Source of the DNA: Neoarius graeffei
Lineage: Eukaryota > Chordata > Actinopteri > Siluriformes > Ariidae
Direction of reading: 5' to 3'
NCBI RefSeq assembly: GCF_027579695.1
Contig: NC_083587.1
Location: forward strand, 53,392,021-53,456,020
Length of the DNA: 64,000 nt
Each line of letters begins with the position of its first letter. The first letter of the stretch is position 1. The position numbers and the translations under genes were made by a program. The notes below the pieces were generated by a model, which was not told the DNA's origin, did not search any database, and saw only the letters and a list, made by a program, of their open reading frames with translations. Positions 10,501-23,400 of the stretch are shown here, in pieces.

Positions 10501-13500
10501 ATTCACTATTTCCAGTTTTTCCACTATTTCCATCATTTATCATATTCAGTCTTGTAGGTTGGTTATTGTGGCCTCAGGTTTTGGTAGCTTGCTACGGTAT
10601 GCTGACTGATTAGCTTACCTGAGCTATCTATCGCGTATCTGTCGCTAGTTTGCAGTGTACAGGGTATTTCGCACACTATTTATAACCATCACATTAAAAG
10701 TTATACATGTTGTTTTGATGCCCGTTTGTTTCCCAAATATATACGTGTGTGTTTTAATGGGTGAATAAAAGGCATTGAGTTAAATATTATTGTAGAAAGG
10801 GGCTTTATGAAGTTCAGTCCATTTACTTGCATTGGTTTACGGGGAAGATTTGCCACATCAAATATGGCGGACACTCTGACGTATCCCAGCAACGGGCCAC
10901 CAGCTCAATGCGGCGTCTATGTTTATATGTCTATGGTTTTAGCGCCATGTTTGTTCCTGAACATGACGTATGAACAGGTGAATGTGTTTCTCTTTATCAG
11001 GGAGCGTGAAGTATTCGGTCAGAGATGGTTGGGAGACGGATGCAAGTGCAGAGGGTGTGTTTATTAATACAAGTGAAGACGGTAAACAAGCCAGAACGGC
11101 GGGCAAAATCGTAAAACAGTGAAACAGGCGATAGGTCGAGTGAGGCACAAACAGGCTATCGTAGATTTGGCAGAATCAAAGACGAGAAACAGGAAAAATC
11201 AGGGATCAGGAAACCAAACAAGGAAATAAGGCTCGGTAATGTGTCAGCAAAACAACTCAATACTTCGAAAAGTGAGTGCGTTTTCACAGTTTTTATACAG
11301 GCGTGCTGATTGCGCCTTAATCCTGTGTAGACGCGAGTCGTTTATGGTGCGCGAGAGTCTGCTTGGCGCACGCGCTGTCCGGAACGCGCCCGAGAGTTTA
11401 TCTGATGCACGTGCCAAAGTGCGCAGGTGTGACGCTCTTGCACGAAATTGGTACAAAATTTAATGTAGATATAAATATCTCACATTATTATGGTATGTTA
11501 CAAAAAATAAAGAAAAAATCCGAGTCCTCGTCTCCAATTTATGAGTCTGAATGCAGTTAATGCACGAGTCCGAGTCCTAGACTGGAATGCTACAAGCCTG
11601 ACTTTTGCACAGTATTGTGTATCACTACTATGTGTGTTGTCAAAGAGAACCCAAGACTGACATAAAGATCAGGTGAAGACTGACTCTGCGATTTTCTGCA
11701 GATGCAGACTGAGCTCGGTCACTTCACTCTCGATGTAGTCCAAAGTATCAAGCTCCTTGAGGTTCAGCAGCTGCTGCCGTGGGTAAATGATCTGCCGCTG
11801 GATTTAAAAAATAAATAATTTATTTATATATCAGACACACACACACACACGTTTAGTGTATTTACCCTTATAAAGCTACTGATCTGATACTGATATATTC
11901 GTAAAGGTGTTCCAATGCCTCCGTTTAGGCAAGCTGTGTACAACTTCACACTGTAGATTTGAAACACACACACCTTCATGAGCTCCTCCAGACAGGACAG
12001 GTAGATGTTGAAGATGGCTTGGGTGCTTGGGAGGCCGATATACTGCTTTATATCTGCTCTGTCCACGAAGGCCAGGTCGATCTTCTCCGTTACGTTGGAG
12101 GTAGTGAGGATCACCACGTTTGGATGTCTAAATCACAAGAGGTAATAACTCTGCAATGGTTTTCATTTCAGATGATTCAAGTCAGCTACTTTAAAAAGCG
12201 ATCCTGCAGCGGATTTACTCTTGAACTTATGTTAAGTAAAGGTATTCGTGGATTTCAACACTCAAACATTCATTTTCGGAGACCAAATAGTGTTCTAGAA
12301 AAATTTATTACCAGACGGGCCTCCTGCACAAGTGACGTATTTTGTTCCAGTTTACGCTGAAAAGCTGACAACACATCGGCATACCAATTACAATTCACCA
12401 GGTCAAAGTCCCTTCCCACACCATGTGGCGCATAGGGCGGCGCCAATCTCCGTTTCCGTAGCCCTCGGCCTCTCGCCTATTACATAGCTAGGGTTACAGT
12501 CCGGGGGCTAGCCCTCTGGTAACCGCGAGAGTTTGACTCCCCACTCGCATCTGTACTGCAGCGTGCCTTGCCAGACGACAGTAGGTACCATTTTTATGAT
12601 GGTCTTTGGTATGGCCTGATCGAGAGACGGACATGCTAACCACTAGGCCAACTCCTGGTATATTCACCAGGTAAGACACTGATAATATACCAGGGATGGA
12701 TCCGGACTGATGCACGTGCAGAAATATGTGCACCACTTGGTCATCAGGCGTTTGTTTACTTTACGGCTTGCCGGTTACATGAGCTATAGCTACGCTCAAC
12801 CAACAGACCAGGCCGGGACGCGGTCATAGCGGGCTGTGTCTGCCCTCTTCGGAAAGTGCTCGGCATGCTCCACGCCCCTGTGAAAATCCATAGCGATCTG
12901 GTAAAATTAGTGAAAATATTTCTGCAAATGTGCATCTGTCAGATTCTTGGGCTGGATCCGTTCCTGTATACTACAAAGAATCATGGTAGAACAAAGTTGA
13001 AACTAACTTCCCGGTGGTGTTGTCGTCTGTTGCCGCTCGGCACTGCATTGGCGGACTTCTGGAGCTGAACAATGGGCAAATATTGTTCGCACGGCATTGT
13101 CTTTTTTTTTCCTTTTCTTTCTGGAAGCCTCCATTCATCTTGCTTTCAATTCCGTCGATTCATCGAAACAGGATGATTCAAAACGTTCGGAGCACAAGTC
13201 GGGCACCACAGGCAGATTGTTTTGAGGTCTTCCGATGGCATGAATCCGTTTCTTGTGAATAGTTGGACGATTCTGGCCAGGTTAAACAGTGAAAAGATAT
13301 CTTCTCGTCTTTTTGCCATTCATATGCTGCACAATGAGGCATACTTTACTTATTTAAAAACATACATTTGTTAAAAATACTTGTAAAACTAGCAAAACCA
13401 CACTGTAAGCGGAGTATATAAACAGCCGAGTTGCTCCAAGCTTCCACTACGCCACGTCATCGCATACGTCCCTTCTGCAGGAGGCCCATCTGGTATTTTA

Positions 13501-16500
13501 ATAAAAATTAAATTTTCTAGAACACCATTTGGTCTCCGAAAATGAACGTTTGACTGTTGAAATATATGAATACTTTTACTTAACATAAGTTTAAGAGTAA
13601 ATCCACTGGAGGATCTCTTTACGACACTGAACACCTTGCTTTAGCTTTTTTTGAGGAACTATGGAATATTTCAAGTTATTTCCAAGATAGAAAAACTACA
13701 CAGCAGTACTCGACTACATAGACAACTGTGAAGAACATAAAGAAACAAAGGTACTTTCAAGACCATCTTTGAGGAATGTACAAGACATTCTGTGGCACTT
13801 AGCAATTTTCTCTCTCTTAAAATACTTATTGTGGCAGCAGGGGTGTGGCCAAGCAGCAGTCTGTGAATGGAGGGTGGGGTCAGGGAAGGTAAGTGGCTAA
13901 GTCATTACACCTGGTGTCAATTAATGTGTGTGTTTGTTTGTTGCAGGGATGGAGTATAAAAGGAGGGGGAGAGCAGAGAAGAGTCTCCCCTGACCAGAAC
14001 ACGTGTGTGTTGCGTGTGTGATTGTGTGAGTGAGAGAAGCTGAAAAGCTGATGAAAATCTCATCTCATCTCATTATCTCTAGCCGCTTTATCCTGTTCTA
14101 CAGGGTCGCAGGCAAGCTGGAGCCTATCCCAGCTGACTACGGGCGAAAGGCGGGGTACACCCTGGACAAGTCGCCAGGTCATCACAGGGCTGACACATAG
14201 ACACAGACAACCATTCACACTCACATTCACACCTACGATCAATTTAGAGTCACCAGTTAACCTAACCTGCATGTCTTTGGACTGTGGGGGAAACCGGAGC
14301 ACCCGGAGGAAACCCATGCGGACACGGGGAGAACATGCAAACTCCACACAGAAAGGCCCTCACCGGCCACAGGGCTCGAACCCGGACCTTCTTGCTGTGA
14401 GGCGACAGCGCTAACCACTACACCACCGTGCCGCCCCGCTGATGAAAATAAGTAAAATAAAGTGTCTGTGTGAACACCAACTCTCGCCTGCCGTGCTTCT
14501 GTGCTCCACCCACATCAGGGATTACTACACTTCTATATAATGAACATTAGAGCAGTGAAGCTCCACTCACGGGGGTTATAGATTCTGTCCCGAGTGTGAG
14601 AATTCTTACAAGAACAGCAGCCATTTTAACAAACATCCCAAACACTCCGTTCTAAGGTTTCTTGATAGTTATTTCTTATTGTTGAGCGTGTAAATGATAA
14701 AATATTGGTGTCTGAATGCGTATAGTCCCATAATGCACTGCAAGTGCATGTCAGGTGGATTCAATGCTGAGATATTGTTGCAAGCAGAGCATGATTTTTC
14801 TCTCTCTCGCCCCTTTCTCATTCTCTCTGTATCTACGAGTCCTTCTCTCCATGTCCATCTCTCCCTTTCTCTGTGTTTCTTTCTCTTAAAAGGAACAGTC
14901 CACCGGACTTCCATAATGAAATATGCTCTTATCGGAATTGAGACAAGCTGCTCCGTACCTCTCCGAGCTTTGCGCGACCTCCCAGTCAGTCAGACGCAGT
15001 CAGACGCGCTGTCACTCCTGTTAGCAATGTAGCTAGGCTCAGCATGGCCAATGGTATTTTTTGGGGCTGTAGTTAGATGCGACCAAACTCTTCCGCGTTT
15101 TTCCTGTTTACATAGGTTTATATGACCAGTGATATGAAACAAGTTCAGTTACACAAATTGAAACGTAGCGATTTTCTATGCTATGGAAAGTGCGCACTAT
15201 AATGACAGGCGTACTAACACCTTCTGCGCGCTTTGGCAGCGCATTGATACGGAGCTCAGATATCAATGCGCTGTCGAAGCGCGCAGAAGGTGTTAGTACG
15301 CCTGTCATTATAGTGCGGACTTTCCATAGCATAGAAAATCGCTACGTTTCAATTTGTGTAACTGAACTTGTTTCATGTCACTGGTCATATAAACCTATGT
15401 AAACAGGAAAAACGTGGAAGAGTTTGGTCGCATCTAACTACAGCCCCAAAAAATACCATTGAATGAACGGAGAACTGAACGAACAACTGAAAGTCAGATT
15501 GTGTCAAAACAATCGGCCACAAGGTCAGCCTTCAAGAAGCGAGAACACAGACGGGTAAGCTCCGACTCTCATTTGGATACAAAACAACATGTTGTTTACC
15601 TGCATTTAGATTAATACATGTAACTTGTATTGTGTGTTTAAGTTAGTGGTATGAGATTATTTAATTTGCTTCAGAATGTGATCGTCTCAGTTCATCTGAT
15701 TATTTAATTAGCCTTTTACGTTTTATCAGTGAAAATGCGTGCATGTATGTTGCATAAGTTATAACGCCCATCCTCTTTTAATGAGAGTCAACCCACAATC
15801 AATGAAGTCAAATCAGTCTTAGTTGAGCAAGTCGGTAACGGGATTTCTTACTTTCACCAGAAATTTTTATTTATATGACTTTGGTCTATAGCTGTAAAAG
15901 GCCTCGGCCTTAAAACCGGTTACCGCTATGACGTCACGCATTCAGGGCTGGCTGGCTCAGCGGGGCAGCTCGAATACCAACTTTGCGCTCGATTTTAACC
16001 TCTCAGAAATATATATTTTTTATTCCCATTTATGCAGCATACAAGAGTCAAGGATGGAGATACTATCCACTCAGAAATTTATTTAAAAATAAAGGGTCTG
16101 CGTATCTGCTTTAAGCTCTCTTCAACTCTGTCTTTCTCCCTGTCACTCTTTAGCTCTCTTCATCTGTCTCTCTCTCCTCACACAACTGTGTGACAGACCC
16201 TTTCTCACACACACATACAGCAGGTTTCATTTTGTGAACTAAAAATACAAGTAATGGACATGTGCATTTCGAGGAGGGGGGGACGACTCTCAAATATCGC
16301 TATTAAGTTTATACACTCACAAAAATCGCCATGTCAAGTCTTGGAGGTCCATCGCCATGGTTAATTAGAATGGCTATTGTGAGAGGAGAAAACCTGACTT
16401 TAAAAAAAATCATCACTCAAAATACAATTGTTTTGTCAACCTTTTTTTTTTTAAATTACTTCTATTTTACACAAAACTCTAATGGAAACCTGCCTGGGCA

Positions 16501-16530
16501 CTCACTCTCTCTTTCCCTCTCTTTCTCTCG

Positions 16531-16609
<79 letters not shown>

Positions 16610-18975
16610 TATTCCAACCGTTTGATCTGGTCCAGCTGTGTAAGGACAGAGTTGACCACTCGGATGGCATCTGAAGGTTCGGTTCCAGCCTGAGAGGCGT
16701 TTCTCGCTGCTGTTAGACTCTCCACCTGCACATAAGCACCACAGCTGTCAACCACATCTGTTAATGTTATAACAGTTTCAGGAAAACCTAACCTAATAAC
16801 GTTAAATCAATTGCAAATATACTGTAATTGCAAATACCAATAAGTAGTATTGTCTTGAAAATATCAGCAGGAATTTTAGACTTTATCTGACTTTTCATAT
16901 TTGATTCAATGGATTATTTATTGACATTATGTTGAAAGAGTGTGCTACTCCCAATATACAAGAATAAGGGAGATGTACAGAGCTGCAGTAATTACAGAGG
17001 AATAAAATTGATGAGCCACACCATGAAGCTATGGGAAAGGCGAGATTGAGAAGAGAGGTAGCAATCTGTGAACAGCAGTACAGGTTTATGCCAAGGAAGA
17101 GCACGACCTGGAGAAGGCATACGACAGAGTGCCGAGAGATGAGTTATGGTATTGTATGAGAAAGAGTGGAGTGAATGAGAAGTAGATCAGAGTGGTGCAA
17201 GACATGTATGAGAACGGTGAAACAGCAGTGAGGTGTGCAGTCGGAACAACTGAATGGTTCAAGGTGAAGGTGGGACTCCATCAAGGATCTGCTTCGAGTC
17301 CTTTCCTGTTTGCCACAGGGCTTTGAACCAGAATTTTTTTCCTATTGGTTCGTTCCGAACAGAAACGGAATTTTAACGTTTCCGGTTTTGGGTTCCACCA
17401 TTAAATAGACGTTCCCGAACCGGTTATAACAAAAAAATTTCGTTCCCGGAACGGTTAATTACGTTCCCTGTCAGCTGTTTAACAAATGGCTATAAAGTTA
17501 TGTCTCTGTCTCATCCAGCTTAAGCCAAATGTAGGCTAATTCTATTACAACCTTCATTAAATAAGACAAGAAATAATTCAAAACAATTATTATTTCAAAT
17601 GTTGGTGATTTGGATTCTCAGTATGTCTTCCCATCTACACAAACAGAAAAAGTGCCAAAAATGAAAGATAATTCGTTTAGTGTGTTACCAAAGGCTAGTC
17701 AGGCCCTATAGAGGGCTACCGCATGACGTCACCGCGCCGCGAGATTTTGTTAGGCGCCATATTGGAAGACCAAGAACACATCTATGCAAGTACATACATA
17801 CATAAAACAAACTACACCTGAAATGTAGCCAGGGCCGGTTCTGCCCTAATCTGGACCCGGGTGCAACATCGCGCAACCCCCCCCCCAAAAAAAAACAAAC
17901 AAAAAACAGTCTAAATCAGGACAACCATCACATAACTATAACTATAAACATTTTATATCAACTATTTTAACTAAATGGGCTATAATAAATAAGCCTGCAG
18001 GCAGCCACGGCGGGCTGCCTCAGAAAACTAACCATTCAATGACAACTGAAAGCCTGCAGCCACGGCGGGCTGCCTCAGAAAAGTAACCATTTGTCCTACC
18101 TTAAAACTCGTTTTGCATTTTCTGCCTCCTTTTTTGTATTTTCGACCCTCCGTTTATTTTCTTTCCTTTTCTGAAAACCCGATTTGTGTCCAGACATTTT
18201 GTTCTGCTACCAACGAACTAACTCGTCAGGTCTCGTCTCTCGAGCCCGCGATGATTCCCGTGGGAAGGGCAACAACTGATACATTTTTACAAACAGCCAA
18301 TAGGGAGGTTGCAACGTTCAGGCTCTTCTTTGCTCAGACACTCAGTAATGCACTTACTCACTTATCATCACGTGGAGATGTGATAGTAGTCCACCTTCCC
18401 GCTCTCTCCATTCAGTCAGCTAACGTCACACAGGAAGTGAACCCCAGCGGGTCATAGAAACTTGCGCAGGAGAAGAGTGACTTTATTTGTAGGCTACGGA
18501 AACTTTGAGGAACGAAATAAAAACCGGTATTAGCCGGTTACCATTATTTTTAATAAGCGTTTCTGTTCCGGAACATAAAAAATAATAAGTTTCTGGTTTC
18601 GTTTCTGTTCCATGTGAAATAGAAAAAGTTCCCGGTTTTCGTTCCTTGAACCGGTTCAAAGCCCTGGTTTGCCATAGTGATGGATAGCTTGACGGACGAA
18701 GTGAGGCAAGAGTCACCATGGAACATGATGTTTGCGGATGATATTGTGAAATGTGGTGAAAGTAGAAAGGAGGTTGAGTTGGGTTTGGAGAGATGGAGGG
18801 ATGCATTGGAATGAAGAGGAATGAAGGTGAGCAGGAGTAAAACAGAATACATGTGCATCAGTGAGAATGGGGATGAGAGTGTAGTGAAGATGCGAGGAGT
18901 AGACGGAAAGAAAGTTGGTGAATTCAAGTACCTGGGGTCAACTGTGCAGGAAAATAGGGGCTGCGATAGTGAGGT

Positions 18976-19020
<45 letters not shown>

Positions 19021-20350
19021 CAGGCAGGATGGAGCAGTTGGAGAAGGATTTCGGGAGTCATTTGTGATCGGAAAGTCCCAGCAAAAGTGAAAGGTAAGAT
19101 GTATAAGACAGTAGTGAGACCAGCTGTGATGTATGGATTGGAGACCGTCCCCTTAACGAAGAGACAGGAGGCAAAGTTGGAGGTGGCGGAGTTGAGATGA
19201 CAAGGTTGGACAGGATAAGGAACGAGCACATCAGAGGGACAGCACATGTGGAGAGCTTGGGAATGAAGCTGAGAGAGATGAGACTGAGATGGTATGGATG
19301 GGCACATCCTGAGAAGAGATGCAGAGCATGTTGGAAGGAGAATGTTGAGGATGGAGCTGCCAGGCAAACGAAAATGAGGAAGGCCAAAGAGGAGATACAT
19401 GGATGTGGTGAGAGAGGACATGAAAGTGGCAGGTGTGGTAGAGAAGGATGTGGAAGACAGGGAGCAACGGAGACAAACAATCCGCTGTGGCGACCCCTAA
19501 TCGGGAGCAGCCGAAAGATGAAGATTATGTTGAAAGAAGTGAGATTCTTGTGTGCAACTCCTTTGAGAACCTCAACAGCTCCTCAAAAATGTAGGAAGTA
19601 GAAAGTAGCAGTCCAAAAAAAAAAAAAAAACAAACACCCACACACTTAACAGGCGCAAACATGTGCATGTGGCCTGCCAGATACTTATTAACACGGTAAA
19701 TGACAGGAAGCTAATCATCTAGTCAATCATGTTCAGCCTTAAAATTACAACTGTCAAGTTTACCTCATCAATAAGGACAAAAACAAGGGCCTCTTTCTCA
19801 TCTATCAACTCTCGAATCTTCTGAAACATCTTCGTGACCAGTTTCCCGCTCTGTAAAACACCAAGCCGGCTATTTACGGAATGCTATTATCTTCCGTTTA
19901 TGTTTATTATTTCATTAATTACTGTACATTTTGTTTTATGAACCAGGGATTAATCATACCTCTGAAAACCATTTCGAGAACAAACTGTGGCTGTTGATTT
20001 CTACAAATTGTCCATAGGAATATCTGTGAAAATGTGGAAAAAAAAAAAAAACCACATTGAAACAAAGACTAAGCAGGTGACGCGGATGTTCATATTAGAG
20101 CTCCTGTAAATCTCCTGACCGTCCTGAGAGTCTGATGGAGAGTTTCTGTGCCAGCGCTTTGCACAGCGATGTCTTTCCTGTGCCTGGAGGTCCTGCAGGA
20201 TTCAAAACAATCATTCAGCCAATAAAATACGTACATCTGTCTACAAGTCTATCCATCTTCTTATTTATACATTCATCTGCCTGTCTGTGTATTTCTGTCT
20301 CTCAATCCATTAAACTGTGTCCAAATATGGCCTGCAATCTTCTTCTATCG

Positions 20351-20425
<75 letters not shown>

Positions 20426-23400
20426 CACCCACTCAGCTTGCTTGAAATCTGTATGCATCTATACATATCTATAGTCTGCCTGTCTGTCTGTCCATCCATC
20501 TCTCTATATCCCTCCCTCTTTCTCTACTCATCCATCCATTCATTCATACAGTGGCATGCAAAAGTTTGGGCACCCTTGCTAAAAATGTCTGTTACTGTGA
20601 ATAGTTAAGTGAGCAGATGAACTGATCACCAAAAGGCATGAAGGTAAAGACGACACATTTCTTTTCAGCGTTTTATGCAAGATTTGTGTATTATTTTTGT
20701 TTTGTACAATTGGAGAGTGAAAAAAGAAAAGGAACACCATGCGAAAGTTTGGGCATCCCAATACATTTGAGTCCTCAGGTAACTTTTACCAAGGTTCCAG
20801 GCCTTAATTAGCTTATTGAGCTGTGGCTTGTTCAAATTCTTCATTAGGAAAAGTCAGATGATGCAGATTTCAAAGCTGTATAAATTCTCTGACTCCTCAA
20901 ACTTGTCCCTAAAATTAACAGCCATGGGCTCCTCTAAGCAACTCCCTCGCATTCTGAATAATACAATAATTGATGCTCACAAAGCAGGAGAAGCTACAAG
21001 AACGTAGCAAAGTGTTTTCAGGTAGCCGTTTCCTCAGATCGTAATGTTATTAAGAAATGGCAGTTAACAGAAACAGTGGAGATCAAGGTGAGGTCTGGAA
21101 GATGAAGAAAACTTTCTGAAAGAACTGCTCGTTGGATTGCTAGAAAGGCAAATAAAACCCCTGTTTGACTGCAAAAGACCTTCAGAAAGATTTAGCAGAC
21201 CCTGGAGTGGTGGTGCACTGTTCTACTATGCAGCGACACCTGAACAAATATGACCTTCATGAGAGAGTCATCAGAAGAAAACCTTTCCTGCAGCCGAGCC
21301 ACAAAATTCAGCGTCTGAAGTTTGCAAATGAACATCTAAATAAGCCTGATGCATTTTGGAAACAAGTCCTGTGGACTGATGAAATCAAAATAGAACTTTT
21401 TGGCCACAATGTGCAAAGGTATGTTTGGAGAACAAAGGGTGCCAAATTCCAGGAAAAGAACACCTCTCCAATTCTGAAGCATGGGTGTGGATCGATCATG
21501 CTTTGGGGTTGTGTTGCAGCCAGTGGCACAGGGCACATTTCATTGGTCGAGGGAAGCATGGATTCGAATAAATACCAGCAAATTCCGGAAGCAAACATCA
21601 CACCATCTGTAAAAAAGTTGAAGTTAAAAAGAGGATGGGTCCTACAATAAGACGATGATCCAAAACACACCTCAAAATCTGCAATGGAATACCTCAAGAG
21701 GCCCAAGCTGAAGGTTTTGCCCTGGCCCTCACAGTCCCCTGACCTAAACATCATTGAAAATCTGTGGATAGATCTCAAAAGAGCAGTGCATGCAAGACAG
21801 CCCAAGAAACTTGTAGAACTGGAAGCCTTTTGCAAGGACGAATGTGTGAAAATCCCCCAGGTAAGAACTGAAAGATTATTAGCTGGCTACAAAAAGTGTT
21901 TACAAGCTGTGATACTTGCCGAAGTGGGTGTTACTAAGTACTGACCATGCAGGGTGCCCAAACTTTTGCTTCGGGCCCTTTTCCTTTATTGTCATTTAGA
22001 AAATGTTAAAAGATGAAAATAAAAAATTGTTTTTGCTTAAAATATAAAAGGGAATGAGTCGTCTTTAACTTTATGCCTTTTGGAGATCATTTCATCTTCA
22101 ACTTGCTTAACTGTTCACAGTAACAGCAATTTTGACCGGGGGTGCCCAAACTTTTGCATACCACTGTATACACACACACAGTGAGTCTGTCTGTCAAGTG
22201 CAATTTGTCAATCCATTGTTCCATCCTTCCATTCCCTACATCTATCCATCTGGGTCTCTGAATGCCTTTCTTGCACCATCAATATGTACCCATCTTTCTA
22301 TCTGTCCATCTAGAGCACTACTCCTCCACCTTTCTCTTTATCATTATCCATTTATTCCCATTTCTGTCGATCCTTCCATAGTCAGCTGTCTGTTCATTCA
22401 TTTATCCATCCATCTATCCATATAACTCATTGAATTCCTCCATTACACCATCAGTCTATACTTGTCTTTCCATTTGTTCATTTTGCTCTTTTCCCCCATC
22501 CATGTACTGTAGATACACACAATCCCTCCATATCATCTATCCGTTTCTATCTTTTATCTGGATCCGTCTACAAATTGCTATTTCTTTCACGCTATCCAGC
22601 CGTCTGCTCTATTCGTGTCCATCCGTCTTTTGTTCTACATGTATTTATCCATCCAATTTGTCCACATACGGTGCTGAGCGTAAATGAGTCCACCCCCTTT
22701 GAAAAGTAACATTTTAAACAATATCTCAAAGAACACAAACAATTTCCAAAATGTTGACAAGAAAAAGTTTAATAGAACATCTGTTTAACTTATAACATGA
22801 AAGTAAGGTTAATAATATAACTTAGATTACACATTTTTCAGTTTTACTCAAATTAGGGTGGTGCAAAAATGAGTACACCCCACAACAAAAACGACTACAT
22901 CTAGTACTTTGTATGGCCTCCATGACTTTTAATGGCAGCACCAAGTCTTCTAGGCATGGAATGAACAAGTTGGCGACATTTTGCAACATCAATCTTTTTC
23001 CATTCTTCAACAATGACCTCTTTTAGTGACTGGATGCTGGATGGAGAGTGATGCTCAACTTGTCTCTTCAGAATTCCCCAAAGAAAATAATTTCTTTACA
23101 CCACAAAGGTGAAGGCTACAAGAAGATCAGCAAAGCTTTACTTATCAATCAGAATACTGTAACAAAAGTGGTACAAAAATTTAAGAAAGATGGAACTGCA
23201 ACCATCTCACAGAAATGTCCAGGTCGTCCACGGAAGTTAACACCTCGACAGGAGCGTCTTCTGATGAGAAGGTTGAAGAAAATCGGCATGCAAGTTCACT
23301 GCAGTTATCTAAAGAAGCAGAAAGCCAAACTGGGGTGACTATTTCCCGTCACACAATACGGCGTACACTGCAGAGGAATGGCATGCATGGATGCCGTCCA

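Larger units (their letters stand above)
9484..11600. mobile_element. hAT-like element inside the mariner MITE
   Basis: Ends CAGTGTTG...CAAGCCTG are flanked by the 8-bp direct repeat ACTTTTGC (9476-9483, 11601-11608). Repeats of GAGTC/AGTCC fill the subterminal DNA. No hAT transposase is recognisable, and the interior is largely taken by a P-like THAP element. Confidence 0.85.
8015..11619. mobile_element. Mariner-type MITE, copy 1, expanded by nested insertions
   Basis: Starts CAGTCCTGTGCAAAAGTCTT after TA and ends in ACTTTTGCACAGTATTG. Its body matches the compact copy at 56576-57122 (for example TTCATTATCGAGTCAGTAC-like and CCATTTTTGGTC blocks). It has been inflated by a V-SINE, a tandem duplication of that SINE with its flank, and a 2.1-kb hAT element. 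Confidence 0.85.
16940..19540 (+). pseudogene. RTE-type LINE reverse transcriptase, broken, 3' part
   Basis: Two halves (16940-17307 and 18667-19540) are separated by a hAT MITE. Recognisable RT blocks are [28 protein letters not shown] and the catalytic FADDI, followed by [35 protein letters not shown] and YGLET. The reading frame has several stops and a (GA)n expansion at 18978-19017. The 3' end CCGCTGTGGCGACCCCTAAT followed by GGGAGCAGCCGAAAG is typical of fish RTE elements. The 5' part (endonuclease) is missing. Confidence 0.85.

Noticed and set aside
16331-16693. 120-codon ORF with a long HTHTHT stretch
   Set aside because: It arises from the (CA)n microsatellite; the true coding sequence here is TRIP13 exon 9 on the other strand.
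18113-18457. 114-codon ORF in hAT MITE copy 1
   Set aside because: The corresponding ORF in copy 2 (46259-46510) is cut by a small insertion, and neither matches a hAT transposase; probably chance.
19058-19480. Minus-strand ORFs rich in Ser/Leu/Pro opposite the LINE
   Set aside because: They are antisense shadows of the RTE reverse transcriptase remains.
20135-20608. 157-codon ORF rich in YLSIYLSI
   Set aside because: Product of the (ATCT)n microsatellite; it overlaps TRIP13 exon 6 antisense.
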